A stretch of DNA of 64,000 nucleotides from Thalassotalea sp. PP2-459. GTDB taxonomy: Bacteria; Pseudomonadota; Gammaproteobacteria; Enterobacterales; Alteromonadaceae. The stretch covers positions 124,001 to 188,000 of the forward strand of contig NZ_MKQD01000034.1 of NCBI RefSeq assembly GCF_001913705.1, given 5' to 3'. This document shows positions 34,854 to 44,427 of this stretch, in pieces. The notes under the pieces were generated by a model. That model saw nothing but the letters and a program-made list of their open reading frames with translations, was not told where the DNA came from and did no database searches. Both the position numbers and the translations under genes were made by a program. The first letter of the stretch is position 1, and each line of letters begins with the position of its first letter.

Positions 34854-36434
34854 TTATAGCATTCCTTTTAACGGAGCCTGAATTTGCTCAGGAAACATCG
34901 CATATAAGATGAAAAGTATTAATAAACAAACCAATACTGAGTTAGAAGCAATAAAAATTAACGTTTTCTTCTTATTCCATTTTTGCAAGCCTAAGTTTTC
35001 TGTTGCAGAAACAATACCGAAAACAGGAATGCCTGTTTCACGCGTTACTTGATTACGTGATGTAACTACAGGGTTTATTTGACTTACTAATAAAGATAAC
35101 CCTAACCCAACACCAAAGGCTAAAATTGTACTACCAATTAAAAACAGAATACGAGGCGGCCCGCTAGGGTCTTTTGGCGCTCTTGGTTGGTCAATCACAC
35201 GAAAGTTTATTTTACTGGTGGTTTCATCAGCTTGTTTGGCTAGTTGTGCCGTTTCTTTCCGTTTTAATAACTCTTCGTATTTAGTTTTGGTGATTTCATA
35301 ACCACGATTTAAACCAGTTAGTTGAGCTTCAATTTCAGGAAGAATATGTATTTTATTTTCTAAATCTTTTACTTCTTGTGCGTAATTATCTCGACGCACT
35401 TTTATTGAAGCAATTTGGTTTTCCAACTGGTTTATTTGAATTTGCAAATTTTGTATAACGGGGTTTTGCGATAAAGAAAGCGACGAAGAATCACTACGTG
35501 CTGTTAAATATTCATCTATTTCTTTTTTGCGTTGCTTATTTAAATGTGCAAGGCGATTTTGCACTTCTTTAACGTCTGGATGCTGCTCAGTATATTTGAG
35601 TAACAATGAATCTAACATTGACTCAAGTTCAACTATACGGTCATCGTAGCTAGTGTTTACGGTATTTGAATCAACAACCGCGTTAGAGCGATCAGTAGAG
35701 TCTGCTTTATTACTACCTAGCTGAGCTATTGCGTTTTTAAGCTGAGATTGCGTTTCAGAAAGAATGAGTTCGATTGATTTAAGGCTTTCCTTAGCGTTAT
35801 TCAATTTACTGTAATACCCGCCATATTGGTTGGGTAATACTTCACTATATTTTTGTTTGAACTCTGTTAACTTTGCTTCATCAGCTAATAACCGATTTTC
35901 ATATTCTTTAATTTGGGTATCTAAGAACTTCTGTGCGGTATCAGATTCGCTTCGATTCTCACCTAAGGTATTTTCGATAAAAACCGTTAACGCTGATTGC
36001 ACAACATTTTTCGCCATCTCTGGATCTTTATCTTGATACGAGATAGTAAAATAGTTTTCACGCCCAGCTTTTCTGATTTCTATACCATTTTTTAATGTGT
36101 TTATAAGTGCTTCATATTGATCAGAAGTTTGTACTTGTACATCTAAATCAGTCATACGCGTGATACGCTCGAGGTTTTCTCGAGAAAGCAAGGTTCTTAC
36201 CATGTAAGATATTTGCTTATCTGGATCCGTTTGTACGGTTAATCCACGTAAAAGTGGTCCTAAAATAGATTGAGTATCTGCATAGACTTTTGCCTCAGAT
36301 TCGTAAACATCATCCATTTGAGAGATAATCACCCATGCGAGTGGGCATATCATCCAAGTCGCTACAATAATATAACGACGCTTTAGCCAAATTCCTTTTA
36401 AGTAATCTAAGGCTTGTTCTATAATTTCTTGCAT
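34854..36434 (-). CDS. XrtA system polysaccharide chain-length determinant (Wzz-type)
   Basis: The 526-residue inner-membrane protein has one helix near the N-terminus (about 19-38) and one near 425-445, plus a last hydrophobic stretch near 490-512. The large periplasmic region between is rich in coiled coil (about 165-400). The N-terminal Wzz fold (YESEAKVYADTQSILGPLLRG) and the late proline-rich motif RAPKDPSGPPR before the helix are typical. This is the polysaccharide co-polymerase partner of the tyrosine autokinase encoded next. It sets chain length and bridges Wzy-type polymerisation with the export protein. The gene lies 46 bases after the export lipoprotein gene. Confidence 0.92.
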   Translation of the reverse strand: MQEIIEQALDYLKGIWLKRRYIIVATWMICPLAWVIISQMDDVYESEAKVYADTQSILGPLLRGLTVQTDPDKQISYMVRTLLSRENLERITRMTDLDVQVQTSDQYEALINTLKNGIEIRKAGRENYFTISYQDKDPEMAKNVVQSALTVFIENTLGENRSESDTAQKFLDTQIKEYENRLLADEAKLTEFKQKYSEVLPNQYGGYYSKLNNAKESLKSIELILSETQSQLKNAIAQLGSNKADSTDRSNAVVDSNTVNTSYDDRIVELESMLDSLLLKYTEQHPDVKEVQNRLAHLNKQRKKEIDEYLTARSDSSSLSLSQNPVIQNLQIQINQLENQIASIKVRRDNYAQEVKDLENKIHILPEIEAQLTGLNRGYEITKTKYEELLKRKETAQLAKQADETTSKINFRVIDQPRAPKDPSGPPRILFLIGSTILAFGVGLGLSLLVSQINPVVTSRNQVTRETGIPVFGIVSATENLGLQKWNKKKTLIFIASNSVLVCLLILFILYAMFPEQIQAPLKGML

Positions 36435-36480
36435 TCCTGACCTCTGTACAACAGGTAACTAATTATCAAAAACGGTTCAG

Positions 36481-37116
36481 TTAAAACCAGGTTTCAGGGA
36501 TGACAATAATATCGCCGGGCAATACATCAACGTTAGCTGATATTTCACCATTCTTAATTAAGTCTTCAATTTGAATTCGATACTGTTTTTGTTGACCGCT
36601 TTCAATGCGGACTAGTTTTGCATCGTTTCCGTCTGCAAACTCAGTTAAGCCACCCACTTGAATCATCACATCAAGTAAGGTCATATTCTTTTTATAGTTA
36701 ACCGATTGCGGCTGCGTTGCTTCACCAATTACACGAATTTGTTCGCTAAATGGTCCAACAAAATTGTTTACAGTCACCGTAACAACGGGATCTCTCAAAT
36801 AGGTTGAAAGAATTTCTTCGATAGAGCGGGCCAGTTCAGTTGGTGTTTTACCTGAAACCGGAATATCTTCCACTAACGAGGTAGTGATCATACCGTCTGG
36901 TCTCACAACAAATGAACCCGAAACTTCAGGGTTACGCCAAACAAAAATGTTTAGCACATCACCTGAACCAATAAGGTATTTATAAGAGGCTACGTCACTT
37001 GTTTCAGATTGATGTAATGTTGCAGGAGGGAGCGAAGTAGAGCTACATCCATTTAAAATATACATCGCACTTAATACTAATATTGCTTTTATTTTCACGA
37101 AGGCTTTGTTTTCCAT
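36481..37116 (-). CDS. XrtA/PEP-CTERM exopolysaccharide export protein (Wza-like lipoprotein)
   Basis: The 211-residue protein has a lipoprotein signal (ILVLSAMYILNGCSS, with Cys as the lipidation site) followed by the polysaccharide export domain (YLIGSGDVLNIFVWRNPEVSG and VRPDGMIT) and one SLBB-like domain (IRVIGEATQPQSVNY). It is shorter than Wza (about 380 residues), as usual for exosortase-A clusters, and may need the separate outer-membrane barrel for its pore. It is the first gene of the minus-strand export operon, with a 244-base divergent promoter region between it and the initiating transferase gene. Confidence 0.92.
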   Translation of the reverse strand: MENKAFVKIKAILVLSAMYILNGCSSTSLPPATLHQSETSDVASYKYLIGSGDVLNIFVWRNPEVSGSFVVRPDGMITTSLVEDIPVSGKTPTELARSIEEILSTYLRDPVVTVTVNNFVGPFSEQIRVIGEATQPQSVNYKKNMTLLDVMIQVGGLTEFADGNDAKLVRIESGQQKQYRIQIEDLIKNGEISANVDVLPGDIIVIPETWF

Positions 37117-37360
37117 GGCTTCAACCTTGAGTTAGGGTTAGTCGATACTTAAGTTAATTGCTAAGCTAACAGATTTTTAACACTTTTTACAGACTGTAAA
37201 TTTAATTTTAACATCTGTCATAAAATAATGAATTTTGGTATATTCTCGTCTTCTATTGTATTTGTTGATTTTAATACAAAAGAAATTACATTGTTAATAA
37301 CAAAAAACACAGATATTTTTAGCTATTTAAAGCGCTTTTTTCAGGGATTGTTTTTACTTT
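37117..37360. promoter_or_regulatory. Divergent promoter region of the exopolysaccharide cluster
   Basis: This AT-rich region drives both arms. On the minus strand TTAACA (37292-37297) and TAAAAT (37268-37273) are 18 bp apart. On the plus strand CTGTCA (37215-37220) and TATATT (37239-37244) are 18 bp apart. Both fit sigma-70 reasonably, but such matches are common in AT-rich DNA. I looked for a GG-N10-GC sigma-54 promoter, which PrsR would need, and found none on either strand. Leaders would be over 100 bases long on both sides. Confidence 0.4.
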
Positions 37361-38767
37361 ATGTCTAATAGTAATTTTCGTAATTTATCAACGGGAAGTA
37401 AATCATTAGTTATTATTGAACTAATACTTTTTGCTGGTGCTTTTCTCAGTGCTTATACGCTAAACCAGTACTTTTCTATCGTGAGTCACTATCCGTTAGA
37501 AAGTAATATCATGTTTATTTATGCCATTGTGTATGCACTCGTCATCCAACTTTCCTTTCTCGCATTAGGGCTTTATAACACCAAATTACGAGAAAGTTTT
37601 CGTGGTTTAGTTAGACGCATACTAATGTCAGTCGCCATTGGTTTTTTTGTGGTTACTTTGCTTAACCCTTTTTATCCTAATGGCGGCATTGCCACTGAAT
37701 TATTAGCAATCGCGTCTATTATTAGTTTTATTTTTAGCTGTATTTTCCGTTATTACACCTTGAAGATAGACTTTTTTGGTCTAAATAAGCGCAAAGTGTT
37801 AGTACTTGGTGCAGGTGAAAGAGCTTCTATTATTGAAAAGCGTATGCGCCGTGATGTAGACAGGCAAGGTTTTTCTATGCATGGCTTTTTGGTCATGAAT
37901 GGTGATGCTGATGTAAACGGTATCGTGAATGAAAATCGTATTGAGCTCGATGGTGCGTTAGTCACCTATGCTATAGAGCATGAAATTGATGAAATAGTGG
38001 TTGCTAGTGATGAGCGACGCGATAACTTGCCCGTTGACGAACTTTTTGCCTGTAAAATTCGCGGTATTGAAGTCACTGAAATTTTAGATTTTATTGAACG
38101 TGAAACGGGGCAAATAGCGGTAAATTTAATTTATCCAAGCTGGGTTATATATTCAAACGGCTTTGCCAGCAGCAACCATTTACGTAATACGTTAGATTGG
38201 GTATTTAATGCGAGTATTGCGTTTGTACTCTTCTTAATTACTTGGCCGGTTATGTTGATTACAACCTTATTGATAAAACTTGACGAAGGCTTTAAAGCAC
38301 CTGTTTTTTACTTTCAAGAAAGAGTCGGTTTAGATGGCCAAGCATTTAAAATATACAAATTTAGAAGTATGCGTGTAGATGCTGAAAAAAATGGTGCGCA
38401 AATGGCATCAGAAAATGACGATAGAACGACACGTATTGGTAAATTTATTCGTAAATATCGTATCGATGAATTACCGCAAGTATATAATGTGATGCGTGGT
38501 GATATGGGCTTTGTAGGTCCTCGCCCTGAACGTCCTGAATTTGTGCAGCAATTAATTAAAACGATTCCTTATTATAATGAACGTCATAATGTAAAACCGG
38601 GCTTAACCGGTTGGGCACAATTAAAATATCCATATGGGTCTACGGAAGAAGATTCATTAGAAAAATTGAAATACGATCTTTATTACATTAAACATCGCAG
38701 TTTCATGTTAGATTTATTAATTTTAATCCGCACTGTGGAAATCGTATTGTTTGGAAAAGGCCGTTAA
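37361..38767 (+). CDS. Initiating sugar-phosphate transferase of the XrtA cluster (TIGR03013-like)
   Basis: The 468-residue membrane enzyme has four N-terminal helices (about 15-130), a nucleotide-binding-like middle (KVLVLGAGERASII) and a C-terminal bacterial sugar transferase domain with one more helix (about 280-305). The domain carries FKIYKFRSMRVDAE, RIGKFIRKYRIDELPQ and GDMGFVGPRPERPEF. It moves a sugar phosphate from a UDP-sugar to undecaprenyl phosphate, the first step of repeat-unit assembly, on the cytoplasmic face. It is the first gene of the long plus-strand arm, 2 bases before the deacetylase gene. Confidence 0.92.
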   Translation: MSNSNFRNLSTGSKSLVIIELILFAGAFLSAYTLNQYFSIVSHYPLESNIMFIYAIVYALVIQLSFLALGLYNTKLRESFRGLVRRILMSVAIGFFVVTLLNPFYPNGGIATELLAIASIISFIFSCIFRYYTLKIDFFGLNKRKVLVLGAGERASIIEKRMRRDVDRQGFSMHGFLVMNGDADVNGIVNENRIELDGALVTYAIEHEIDEIVVASDERRDNLPVDELFACKIRGIEVTEILDFIERETGQIAVNLIYPSWVIYSNGFASSNHLRNTLDWVFNASIAFVLFLITWPVMLITTLLIKLDEGFKAPVFYFQERVGLDGQAFKIYKFRSMRVDAEKNGAQMASENDDRTTRIGKFIRKYRIDELPQVYNVMRGDMGFVGPRPERPEFVQQLIKTIPYYNERHNVKPGLTGWAQLKYPYGSTEEDSLEKLKYDLYYIKHRSFMLDLLILIRTVEIVLFGKGR

Positions 38768-38769
38768 TT

Positions 38770-39621
38770 TTGACACAACTTAACAATGTAAACGCGATGA
38801 CGGTTGACGTAGAAGACTATTTTCATGTCTCTGCTTTTGAAAACATCATTACTAAAGATAACTGGTCGCAATATGAAATGCGGGTTGAACAAAATACCTT
38901 TAAATTATTGGAGTTATTTGCCAAGTATGATGCTAAATCTACATTTTTTACTTTGGGATGGGTTGCTGAACAATGCCCGAACCTGATTAAAGAAATAGTC
39001 GCACAAGGGCATGAACTGGCAAGTCATGGATATGCACACAAACGTGCATTAGAAATGACGAAAGAGGAATTTTTTCAAGACGTAGACCGTTCTAAAAAAG
39101 CATTAGAAGATATTTCGGGGACAGCAATTAAAGGCTATCGCGCGCCAAGTTTCTCAGTCAAAGACCAAAATACCTGGGTATACGATGTATTAGTTGAGCT
39201 TGGTTTTCAATACAGTTCAAGCACCTACCCCATTGAACATGATTTGTATGGCGTACCTGATTGGCCCAGGTTTATTTATCAGCGGCCTGAAGGTATTACG
39301 GAAATTCCTATTCCGACAATTCGACAAAATGGCGCCAATACAGGCATTGGCGGCGGCGGTTATTTCAGGCTTTATCCGTATTGGATGTCGAAAAAACGCA
39401 TTGAAAAATATTTATCGGTAGAACAACAACCTTATAGTTTTTATTTCCACCCTTGGGAAATAGATGCGCAACAGCCCAAAGTGGCGGGCGCATCTTTTAA
39501 ATCGAAAGTAAGGCACTACATTAATTTGTCACGTATGGCAGGTAAAATTGAGCGTCTTTTACAAGATTACCAGTGGGATACCATGGAAAATGTATATCTA
39601 AAAGGAAATCGCACTCAATAA
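38770..39621 (+). CDS. XrtA system polysaccharide deacetylase (NodB fold)
   Basis: The 283-residue protein has the NodB motifs of the exosortase-A-linked deacetylase family: TVDVEDYFHVSAF (catalytic Asp-x-Asp), ASHGYAHKRA (metal-binding His pair) and IKGYRAPSFS. There is no signal peptide. It would remove N-acetyl groups from sugars in the lipid-linked unit or polymer. The reading begins at a TTG two bases after the previous stop; an ATG at 38797 (MTVDVEDYF) is an alternative start that still keeps the whole domain. It is translationally linked to the initiating transferase gene before it and followed by the FemAB gene. Confidence 0.9.
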   Translation: MTQLNNVNAMTVDVEDYFHVSAFENIITKDNWSQYEMRVEQNTFKLLELFAKYDAKSTFFTLGWVAEQCPNLIKEIVAQGHELASHGYAHKRALEMTKEEFFQDVDRSKKALEDISGTAIKGYRAPSFSVKDQNTWVYDVLVELGFQYSSSTYPIEHDLYGVPDWPRFIYQRPEGITEIPIPTIRQNGANTGIGGGGYFRLYPYWMSKKRIEKYLSVEQQPYSFYFHPWEIDAQQPKVAGASFKSKVRHYINLSRMAGKIERLLQDYQWDTMENVYLKGNRTQ

Positions 39622-39634
39622 CGAGGATTGAAAA

Positions 39635-40669
39635 TTGGTTGCACGCGTAATAACAATAACAGAGCAAGATTTTACCCGATGGGATAACTATGTAAGAGCG
39701 CATAAACAAGGCTCATTTTTTCATTTATCTGGTTGGATGTCAGTTATTTCGAAAAGCTTTAGCCATCCTTGCTATTACTTAATGGCGGAAGATGACAAGC
39801 AGGTATTAGGGATATTACCTTTAGTAGAAGTTAAAAGCGCATTATTTGGTCATGCGCTTATTTCAACACCTTTCTGTGTTTATGGCGGAGCAATTGCTGA
39901 TAACGATGATGTGCTTCGTGAACTAGAGTCACATGCGAAACAGTTAAGTGAATCGCTACAGGTTGATTACCTTGAATTACGCTACCGTCATGCTCAAAAC
40001 AATGGCTTATTACTGAAACAACAACACAGTACGTTTGGTTGTGAATTAGCGGAAGATAGCGAAAAAATACTTGCTAACGTGAAGAAAAAGCAACGTGCTG
40101 TTATTCGGCACTCATTAAAAAATGAATTGCAGCATCAGGTGACGCAAGATATTGATCAGTTTTATCAGCTGCTTTCAGAAAGTTATCGAAATCTTGGTAC
40201 ACCGATTTTCAGTAAACAGTACTTTGAACACTTAATAAATGAATTTTCCCAACATGCCGACATACTTATCGTAAGTGATAGTGAAGGTAATCCATCAAAT
40301 GCAGTAATGAACTTTTACTTTAACGATCAAGTTTTACCTTATTACGGCGGGGGTAATAGTGCTGCTCGTGCCATTAAAAGTGCTGACTATATGTATTATC
40401 AAGTGATGTGTCATGCCAACGAAAATAAAGCGAGCAAATGGTATGACTTTGGCCGCAGTAAACATGATAGTGGCCCTTATAAATATAAGAAAAATTGGGG
40501 GATGGCGCCAGAGCCTCTCCATTATTATTATCACTTAGTTAATGCTAAAGAATTACCTAACTTAAGTCCTAATAATCCTAAATATAAAGTGTTTATTAAT
40601 CTTTGGCAGAAGCTGCCGTTAAAGGTCAGCCAATATTTAGGCCCATTTCTTTCAAAATACTTAGGATAA
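39635..40669 (+). CDS. FemAB-type acyltransferase of the XrtA cluster
   Basis: The 344-residue protein has two GNAT-like halves typical of the exosortase-A-associated FemAB family: an N-terminal half with GSFFHLSGWMSVI and a C-terminal half ending in KWYDFGRSKHDSGPYKYKKNWG. FemAB enzymes transfer amino acids from aminoacyl-tRNA, and the family here is thought to decorate the polysaccharide or its lipid-linked unit. The exact donor is unknown. A TTG start with GAGG eight bases before it fits the frame best; no ATG lies near the N-terminus. It lies 6 bases before the next glycosyltransferase gene. Confidence 0.88.
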   Translation: MVARVITITEQDFTRWDNYVRAHKQGSFFHLSGWMSVISKSFSHPCYYLMAEDDKQVLGILPLVEVKSALFGHALISTPFCVYGGAIADNDDVLRELESHAKQLSESLQVDYLELRYRHAQNNGLLLKQQHSTFGCELAEDSEKILANVKKKQRAVIRHSLKNELQHQVTQDIDQFYQLLSESYRNLGTPIFSKQYFEHLINEFSQHADILIVSDSEGNPSNAVMNFYFNDQVLPYYGGGNSAARAIKSADYMYYQVMCHANENKASKWYDFGRSKHDSGPYKYKKNWGMAPEPLHYYYHLVNAKELPNLSPNNPKYKVFINLWQKLPLKVSQYLGPFLSKYLG

Positions 40670-40675
40670 GCAATT

Positions 40676-41875
40676 ATGAACAAGGAACCGTTACTTTATC
40701 TTTGCCATCGTATTCCTTATCCGCCAAATAAAGGCGATAAGATCCGCTCGTTTAATATTTTAAAAAAATTGAGTGAAAGTTATGATGTGTACTTAGGCTG
40801 TTTTATTGATGACCCCTTCGATAAGCAATATGTATCGGCACTCAATAAGTATTGTGTAGATGTGTGTGCCATTGTTCAAAATAAAACCCTATCTAAAATT
40901 AAAGGGCTAAAAGCTTTTTTTACCGGGCAAGCCATTACATTACCTTATTATGCTGATACGGCCATGAAGCATTGGGTTAATCGCACTTTCCACCAACAAA
41001 ACATTAAGAATATTTTTGTCTACTCGTCATCTATGGCGCAATATTGCCAAGATGATGCGTTTTCGTTAGCAACACGGGTGATTGACTTTGTTGACGTAGA
41101 TTCCGACAAGTGGCGTCAATATGCTGAGAAAAAATCAGGAATTGCTAAGTGGGTTTTTCAACGGGAACATGAAAAGCTCGCACAATATGAAGCTGAAGTA
41201 ACAGAAACGTTTACTCATAGTTTATTTGTATCACCTGACGAAGCGGCACTCTTTAAATCCCTGCAAGCCGAACATGTACAAAACAAAATACATGGTGTAC
41301 TCAATGGCGTTGATGTCGAGTTTTTTGATCCAGAAGCTGAAATGGCTAATGAATCTTTACCAGAAGGTCCTTTCATTTCTTTTACAGGCGCAATGGATTA
41401 TTGGGCGAATGTTGACTCAGTGCTGTGGTTTGCTGAACACGTGTGGCCAAAAATACAAGAACAAGCACCTCATTGTTTATTCTACATCGTTGGTGGTAAC
41501 CCTTCCGCAGAAGTAGAAAAGCTTGCAGAGCAATCAGGTATTATTGTGACCGGACGAGTACATGATATTCGACCCTATATTGCTCACGCGGCGTGTGTCG
41601 TTGCACCGATGCAAATCGCTAGGGGCATACAAAATAAAGTATTAGAGGCGATGTCTTTAAATAAACCTATTGTTACTACAACGATGGGCATGGAAGGCAT
41701 TAACGCGCCAAGTAATGAACATTTAGTTATTTCAGATGATCCCGTTGAGTTTACTAATGCATGTGTTAATTTCTTGGCGGATAAAGCCCAGCCGGCGAAT
41801 AGACAGTGGGTGATTGATAACTTTACATGGCAAGCAACACTGGCAAATTTGCCAGACTATTTTAGCGGTAAGTAA
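40676..41875 (+). CDS. XrtA system GT4-type glycosyltransferase (TIGR03087-like)
   Basis: The 399-residue GT-B glycosyltransferase starts LLYLCHRIPYPPNKGDKIRS, the signature of the TIGR03087 (stp1-like) family of exosortase-A clusters. The C-terminal nucleotide-sugar domain has FTGAMDYWANVDSVLWF and ARGIQNKVLEAMSLNKPIV, the latter carrying the E-x7-E-like donor motif. It adds a sugar to the lipid-linked repeat unit in the cytoplasm. Donor and acceptor are unknown. It is followed 14 bases later by the exosortase gene. Confidence 0.9.
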   Translation: MNKEPLLYLCHRIPYPPNKGDKIRSFNILKKLSESYDVYLGCFIDDPFDKQYVSALNKYCVDVCAIVQNKTLSKIKGLKAFFTGQAITLPYYADTAMKHWVNRTFHQQNIKNIFVYSSSMAQYCQDDAFSLATRVIDFVDVDSDKWRQYAEKKSGIAKWVFQREHEKLAQYEAEVTETFTHSLFVSPDEAALFKSLQAEHVQNKIHGVLNGVDVEFFDPEAEMANESLPEGPFISFTGAMDYWANVDSVLWFAEHVWPKIQEQAPHCLFYIVGGNPSAEVEKLAEQSGIIVTGRVHDIRPYIAHAACVVAPMQIARGIQNKVLEAMSLNKPIVTTTMGMEGINAPSNEHLVISDDPVEFTNACVNFLADKAQPANRQWVIDNFTWQATLANLPDYFSGK

Positions 41876-41889
41876 TTAGGACGAGAGAA

Positions 41890-43317
41890 ATGCAAAGTAG
41901 AAATGCGAAGGTTTTGCTGAGTTTTAGTCTACTGATGTTATGTTGGGGTTGGCTTTTTGCTGACGCGTTAATGGGCATGGAAGCAATATGGCGACGTTCT
42001 GACACATTTGCACATGGCTATTTTATTTTACCGATTGCCATGTGGTTAGTATGGCGTAATAGAGCGCCTTTATTAACTGTTCCGTTAAGTACGAGTTGGC
42101 AAGCACTCGTTGTATTGTTAGGGTCTGTAGGTTTAGGGTTAATAGCTGCCGTAGCCGACGTTAATGTGGTCAGCCAACTTGCAGCGGTTGTTGCCTTAAT
42201 TGCTATTTTCTGGTTAGTGATTGGTAATAAGTTAGCTCGTGTTTATAAGTTTCCACTGATTTACCTTTTATTTCTCGTGCCGATGGGAGAGAACTTGATC
42301 CCATGGCTGCAAGACGTAACGGCATGGTTTACCGTATTTTTTCTGCAGTTAACTGGCGTACCTGTATTTCGAGATGGTCTTTATATTCAAACGCCGTCTG
42401 GTCTTTTTGAAGTTGCTGTAGCTTGCTCAGGTATTCGTTATTTAATCGCCTCAGCAGCTGTTGGCGCTTTATTTGCTTACTTAAATTACACCAAACTTAA
42501 AAAACAAATTATTTTCTTCTTGTTCGCGTTGATCTTACCGATATTAGCGAATGGCATTCGTGCATATTTGATTGTGGCGATCGCCCATTATTCCGATATG
42601 AAATACGCTACAGGCGCCGATCATCTTGTGTATGGTTGGTTGTTCTTTGGTTTTGTCATCATGATGATGTTTTGGGTTGGCGGTAAATTTGTTGATGAAG
42701 AACAAAAAAATAAGACTGACTTGCCAACACAAACCGGTAGTTACCAAATGACAAGTATCATCAGTGCAAGTGTTTTGATGATCATTGCAGTTTTATTATT
42801 AAGACAAATTCCAGTGGCTGAAACACCAAACACCCCACAACCTATGCTAAATGGTACTGTTGTTAAGCAATCTAATTGGGGTATCACCTTTTCAAAACCC
42901 ATTGCCCATTCGTTTATTACTGACGGCACGTTTGAAGTATTTGCCGCAAAATATGCCAATAAACAAACCGAAGGTGAGTTGATTTCATTCACTAATAAAT
43001 TGCACGATGCAGAACGTTGGACTGTTATTGAACAGCAAGAAATTAAGAATGAACTAGGGCAATTGCAATTTGTGTTGTTACGTAACACCTCGGGCAAAAC
43101 GCGTAGTTATGTTTACCAATATGTTATTGGTCAGTATTCAAGTGTGTCTTCAATGTGGGCGAAGTTGTATCAGGTAATGTCGTCGTTAACCGGTAGCGCT
43201 CATGTCAGTTATGTTATTGCAGTATCGTTAGCACCAAGCAATGAAACAGAGCAAGATAAGCAAAAACTGATCGAAAAACTGAGTGTCGAGAAAAGTCGCT
43301 TGGGATTGCCTTTGTGA
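41890..43317 (+). CDS. xrtA: Exosortase A with C-terminal EpsI domain
   Basis: Exosortase is a membrane cysteine transpeptidase that cuts PEP-CTERM proteins and attaches them to an acceptor, probably the polysaccharide made here. The first 300 or so residues have about eight helices with the catalytic triad Cys179 (VACSGIRYL), Arg224 (ANGIRAYLI) and His245 (GADHLVYGW). The C-terminal part, from about residue 310, is the EpsI domain, periplasmic and needed in many exosortase-A systems. The 475-residue length fits the fused XrtA-EpsI form. Its stop overlaps the next gene by GTGA. No PEP-CTERM protein is encoded in the window. Confidence 0.95.
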   Translation: MQSRNAKVLLSFSLLMLCWGWLFADALMGMEAIWRRSDTFAHGYFILPIAMWLVWRNRAPLLTVPLSTSWQALVVLLGSVGLGLIAAVADVNVVSQLAAVVALIAIFWLVIGNKLARVYKFPLIYLLFLVPMGENLIPWLQDVTAWFTVFFLQLTGVPVFRDGLYIQTPSGLFEVAVACSGIRYLIASAAVGALFAYLNYTKLKKQIIFFLFALILPILANGIRAYLIVAIAHYSDMKYATGADHLVYGWLFFGFVIMMMFWVGGKFVDEEQKNKTDLPTQTGSYQMTSIISASVLMIIAVLLLRQIPVAETPNTPQPMLNGTVVKQSNWGITFSKPIAHSFITDGTFEVFAAKYANKQTEGELISFTNKLHDAERWTVIEQQEIKNELGQLQFVLLRNTSGKTRSYVYQYVIGQYSSVSSMWAKLYQVMSSLTGSAHVSYVIAVSLAPSNETEQDKQKLIEKLSVEKSRLGLPL

Positions 43318-44411
43318 GTAAACCAAAGATCATCGCGCATTTCATTTTACAGCTTGATATAGGCGGGCTAGAACGTGTCATGCTAAATTGCATTCGTCGG
43401 ATGCAGCAACAAAGCGATGTTAAGCATGTCATTATCTCATTGACTACGGCGAATGACTTTTCTCAAGATGACCTGCGCGAAAAGGTGGCTGTTCATTGTT
43501 TAAATAAAAAAGCTGGCAACGACTGGAAGTTACATTTTCGCTTGTTTCAGCTATTAAAAGAAATTAAGCCTGATATCTTACATACCTACAACTTGTCGAC
43601 TATTGAATATCACCCAATTGCGATGTTAGCGGGCGTGAAAGGCAGAATACATGCAGAGCACGGACGAGATATAAATGATCCAAAAGGTTTAAATAAAAAG
43701 CATAATTTTTTGCGAAAGCTGATGTCCTTTTTTATTCATCGATATGTTGCAGTCAGTGATGAATTGTTTCAATGGTTGAATACAACCGTGGGCATTTCAA
43801 AGACTAAAACGCAGTTGATCACAAACGGGATCAATACCGAGTTTTTCAATCTACCTAAACAACCTAGCGAAAATATACGTTTTGCTAATATAGCCCGTTT
43901 GTCACCGATTAAAGACCATAAAAACTTGCTACAAGCCTGCCAGTTACTTCAAAAAGAGCATGACGAAATGCCATGGACGCTGACAATCATTGGTGATGGA
44001 CCGCTTCGTGAAGAGCTCGCCTTATTAACGCAAGAATATCAGCTTAACGAACGGGTAAATTTTCTTGGTGCACGTGATGATATTGCCGAGCTTTTAACGG
44101 AAGTTGATGTGTTTGTCTTATCATCAATTGCCGAAGGGATCCCCATGACTATTTTAGAAGCTATGTCAGCGTCAACCGCCATTATTGCAACGGAAGTTGG
44201 CGGTATACCTCAAGTCATTGAGCAGCACAAAGAAGGGATTCTCGTGGAAAAACAAGATGCAATCGCGCTTGCGCAAGCGATGGCGTTTTATCTAAAAAAT
44301 GTAGAAAAAGCAAAAGAGCATGGGAAACAAGCACGCGATAAAGTGTTGAATTCATATAACGAACAACGCATGGTGAAAGATTATTTAGCATGCTACGAGC
44401 AGCTGCTATAG
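43314..44411 (+). CDS. XrtA system GT4-type glycosyltransferase (TIGR03088-like)
   Basis: The 365-residue GT-B enzyme begins KPKIIAHFILQLDIGGLERV, the mark of the TIGR03088 exosortase-A glycosyltransferase family. The C-terminal half has FANIARLSPIKDHKNLL and SSIAEGIPMTILEAMSAST, the donor-site region. It starts with GTG, overlapping the xrtA stop by four bases, so the two are coupled. It probably adds one sugar to the repeat unit; which one is unknown. The amidotransferase gene follows 16 bases later. Confidence 0.92.
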   Translation: MSKPKIIAHFILQLDIGGLERVMLNCIRRMQQQSDVKHVIISLTTANDFSQDDLREKVAVHCLNKKAGNDWKLHFRLFQLLKEIKPDILHTYNLSTIEYHPIAMLAGVKGRIHAEHGRDINDPKGLNKKHNFLRKLMSFFIHRYVAVSDELFQWLNTTVGISKTKTQLITNGINTEFFNLPKQPSENIRFANIARLSPIKDHKNLLQACQLLQKEHDEMPWTLTIIGDGPLREELALLTQEYQLNERVNFLGARDDIAELLTEVDVFVLSSIAEGIPMTILEAMSASTAIIATEVGGIPQVIEQHKEGILVEKQDAIALAQAMAFYLKNVEKAKEHGKQARDKVLNSYNEQRMVKDYLACYEQLL

Positions 44412-44427
44412 AAAAGGTAAACGAAGA

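Noticed and set aside
37117-37360. Sigma-54 promoter controlled by PrsR
   Set aside because: I looked for GG-N10-GC on both strands and found none.
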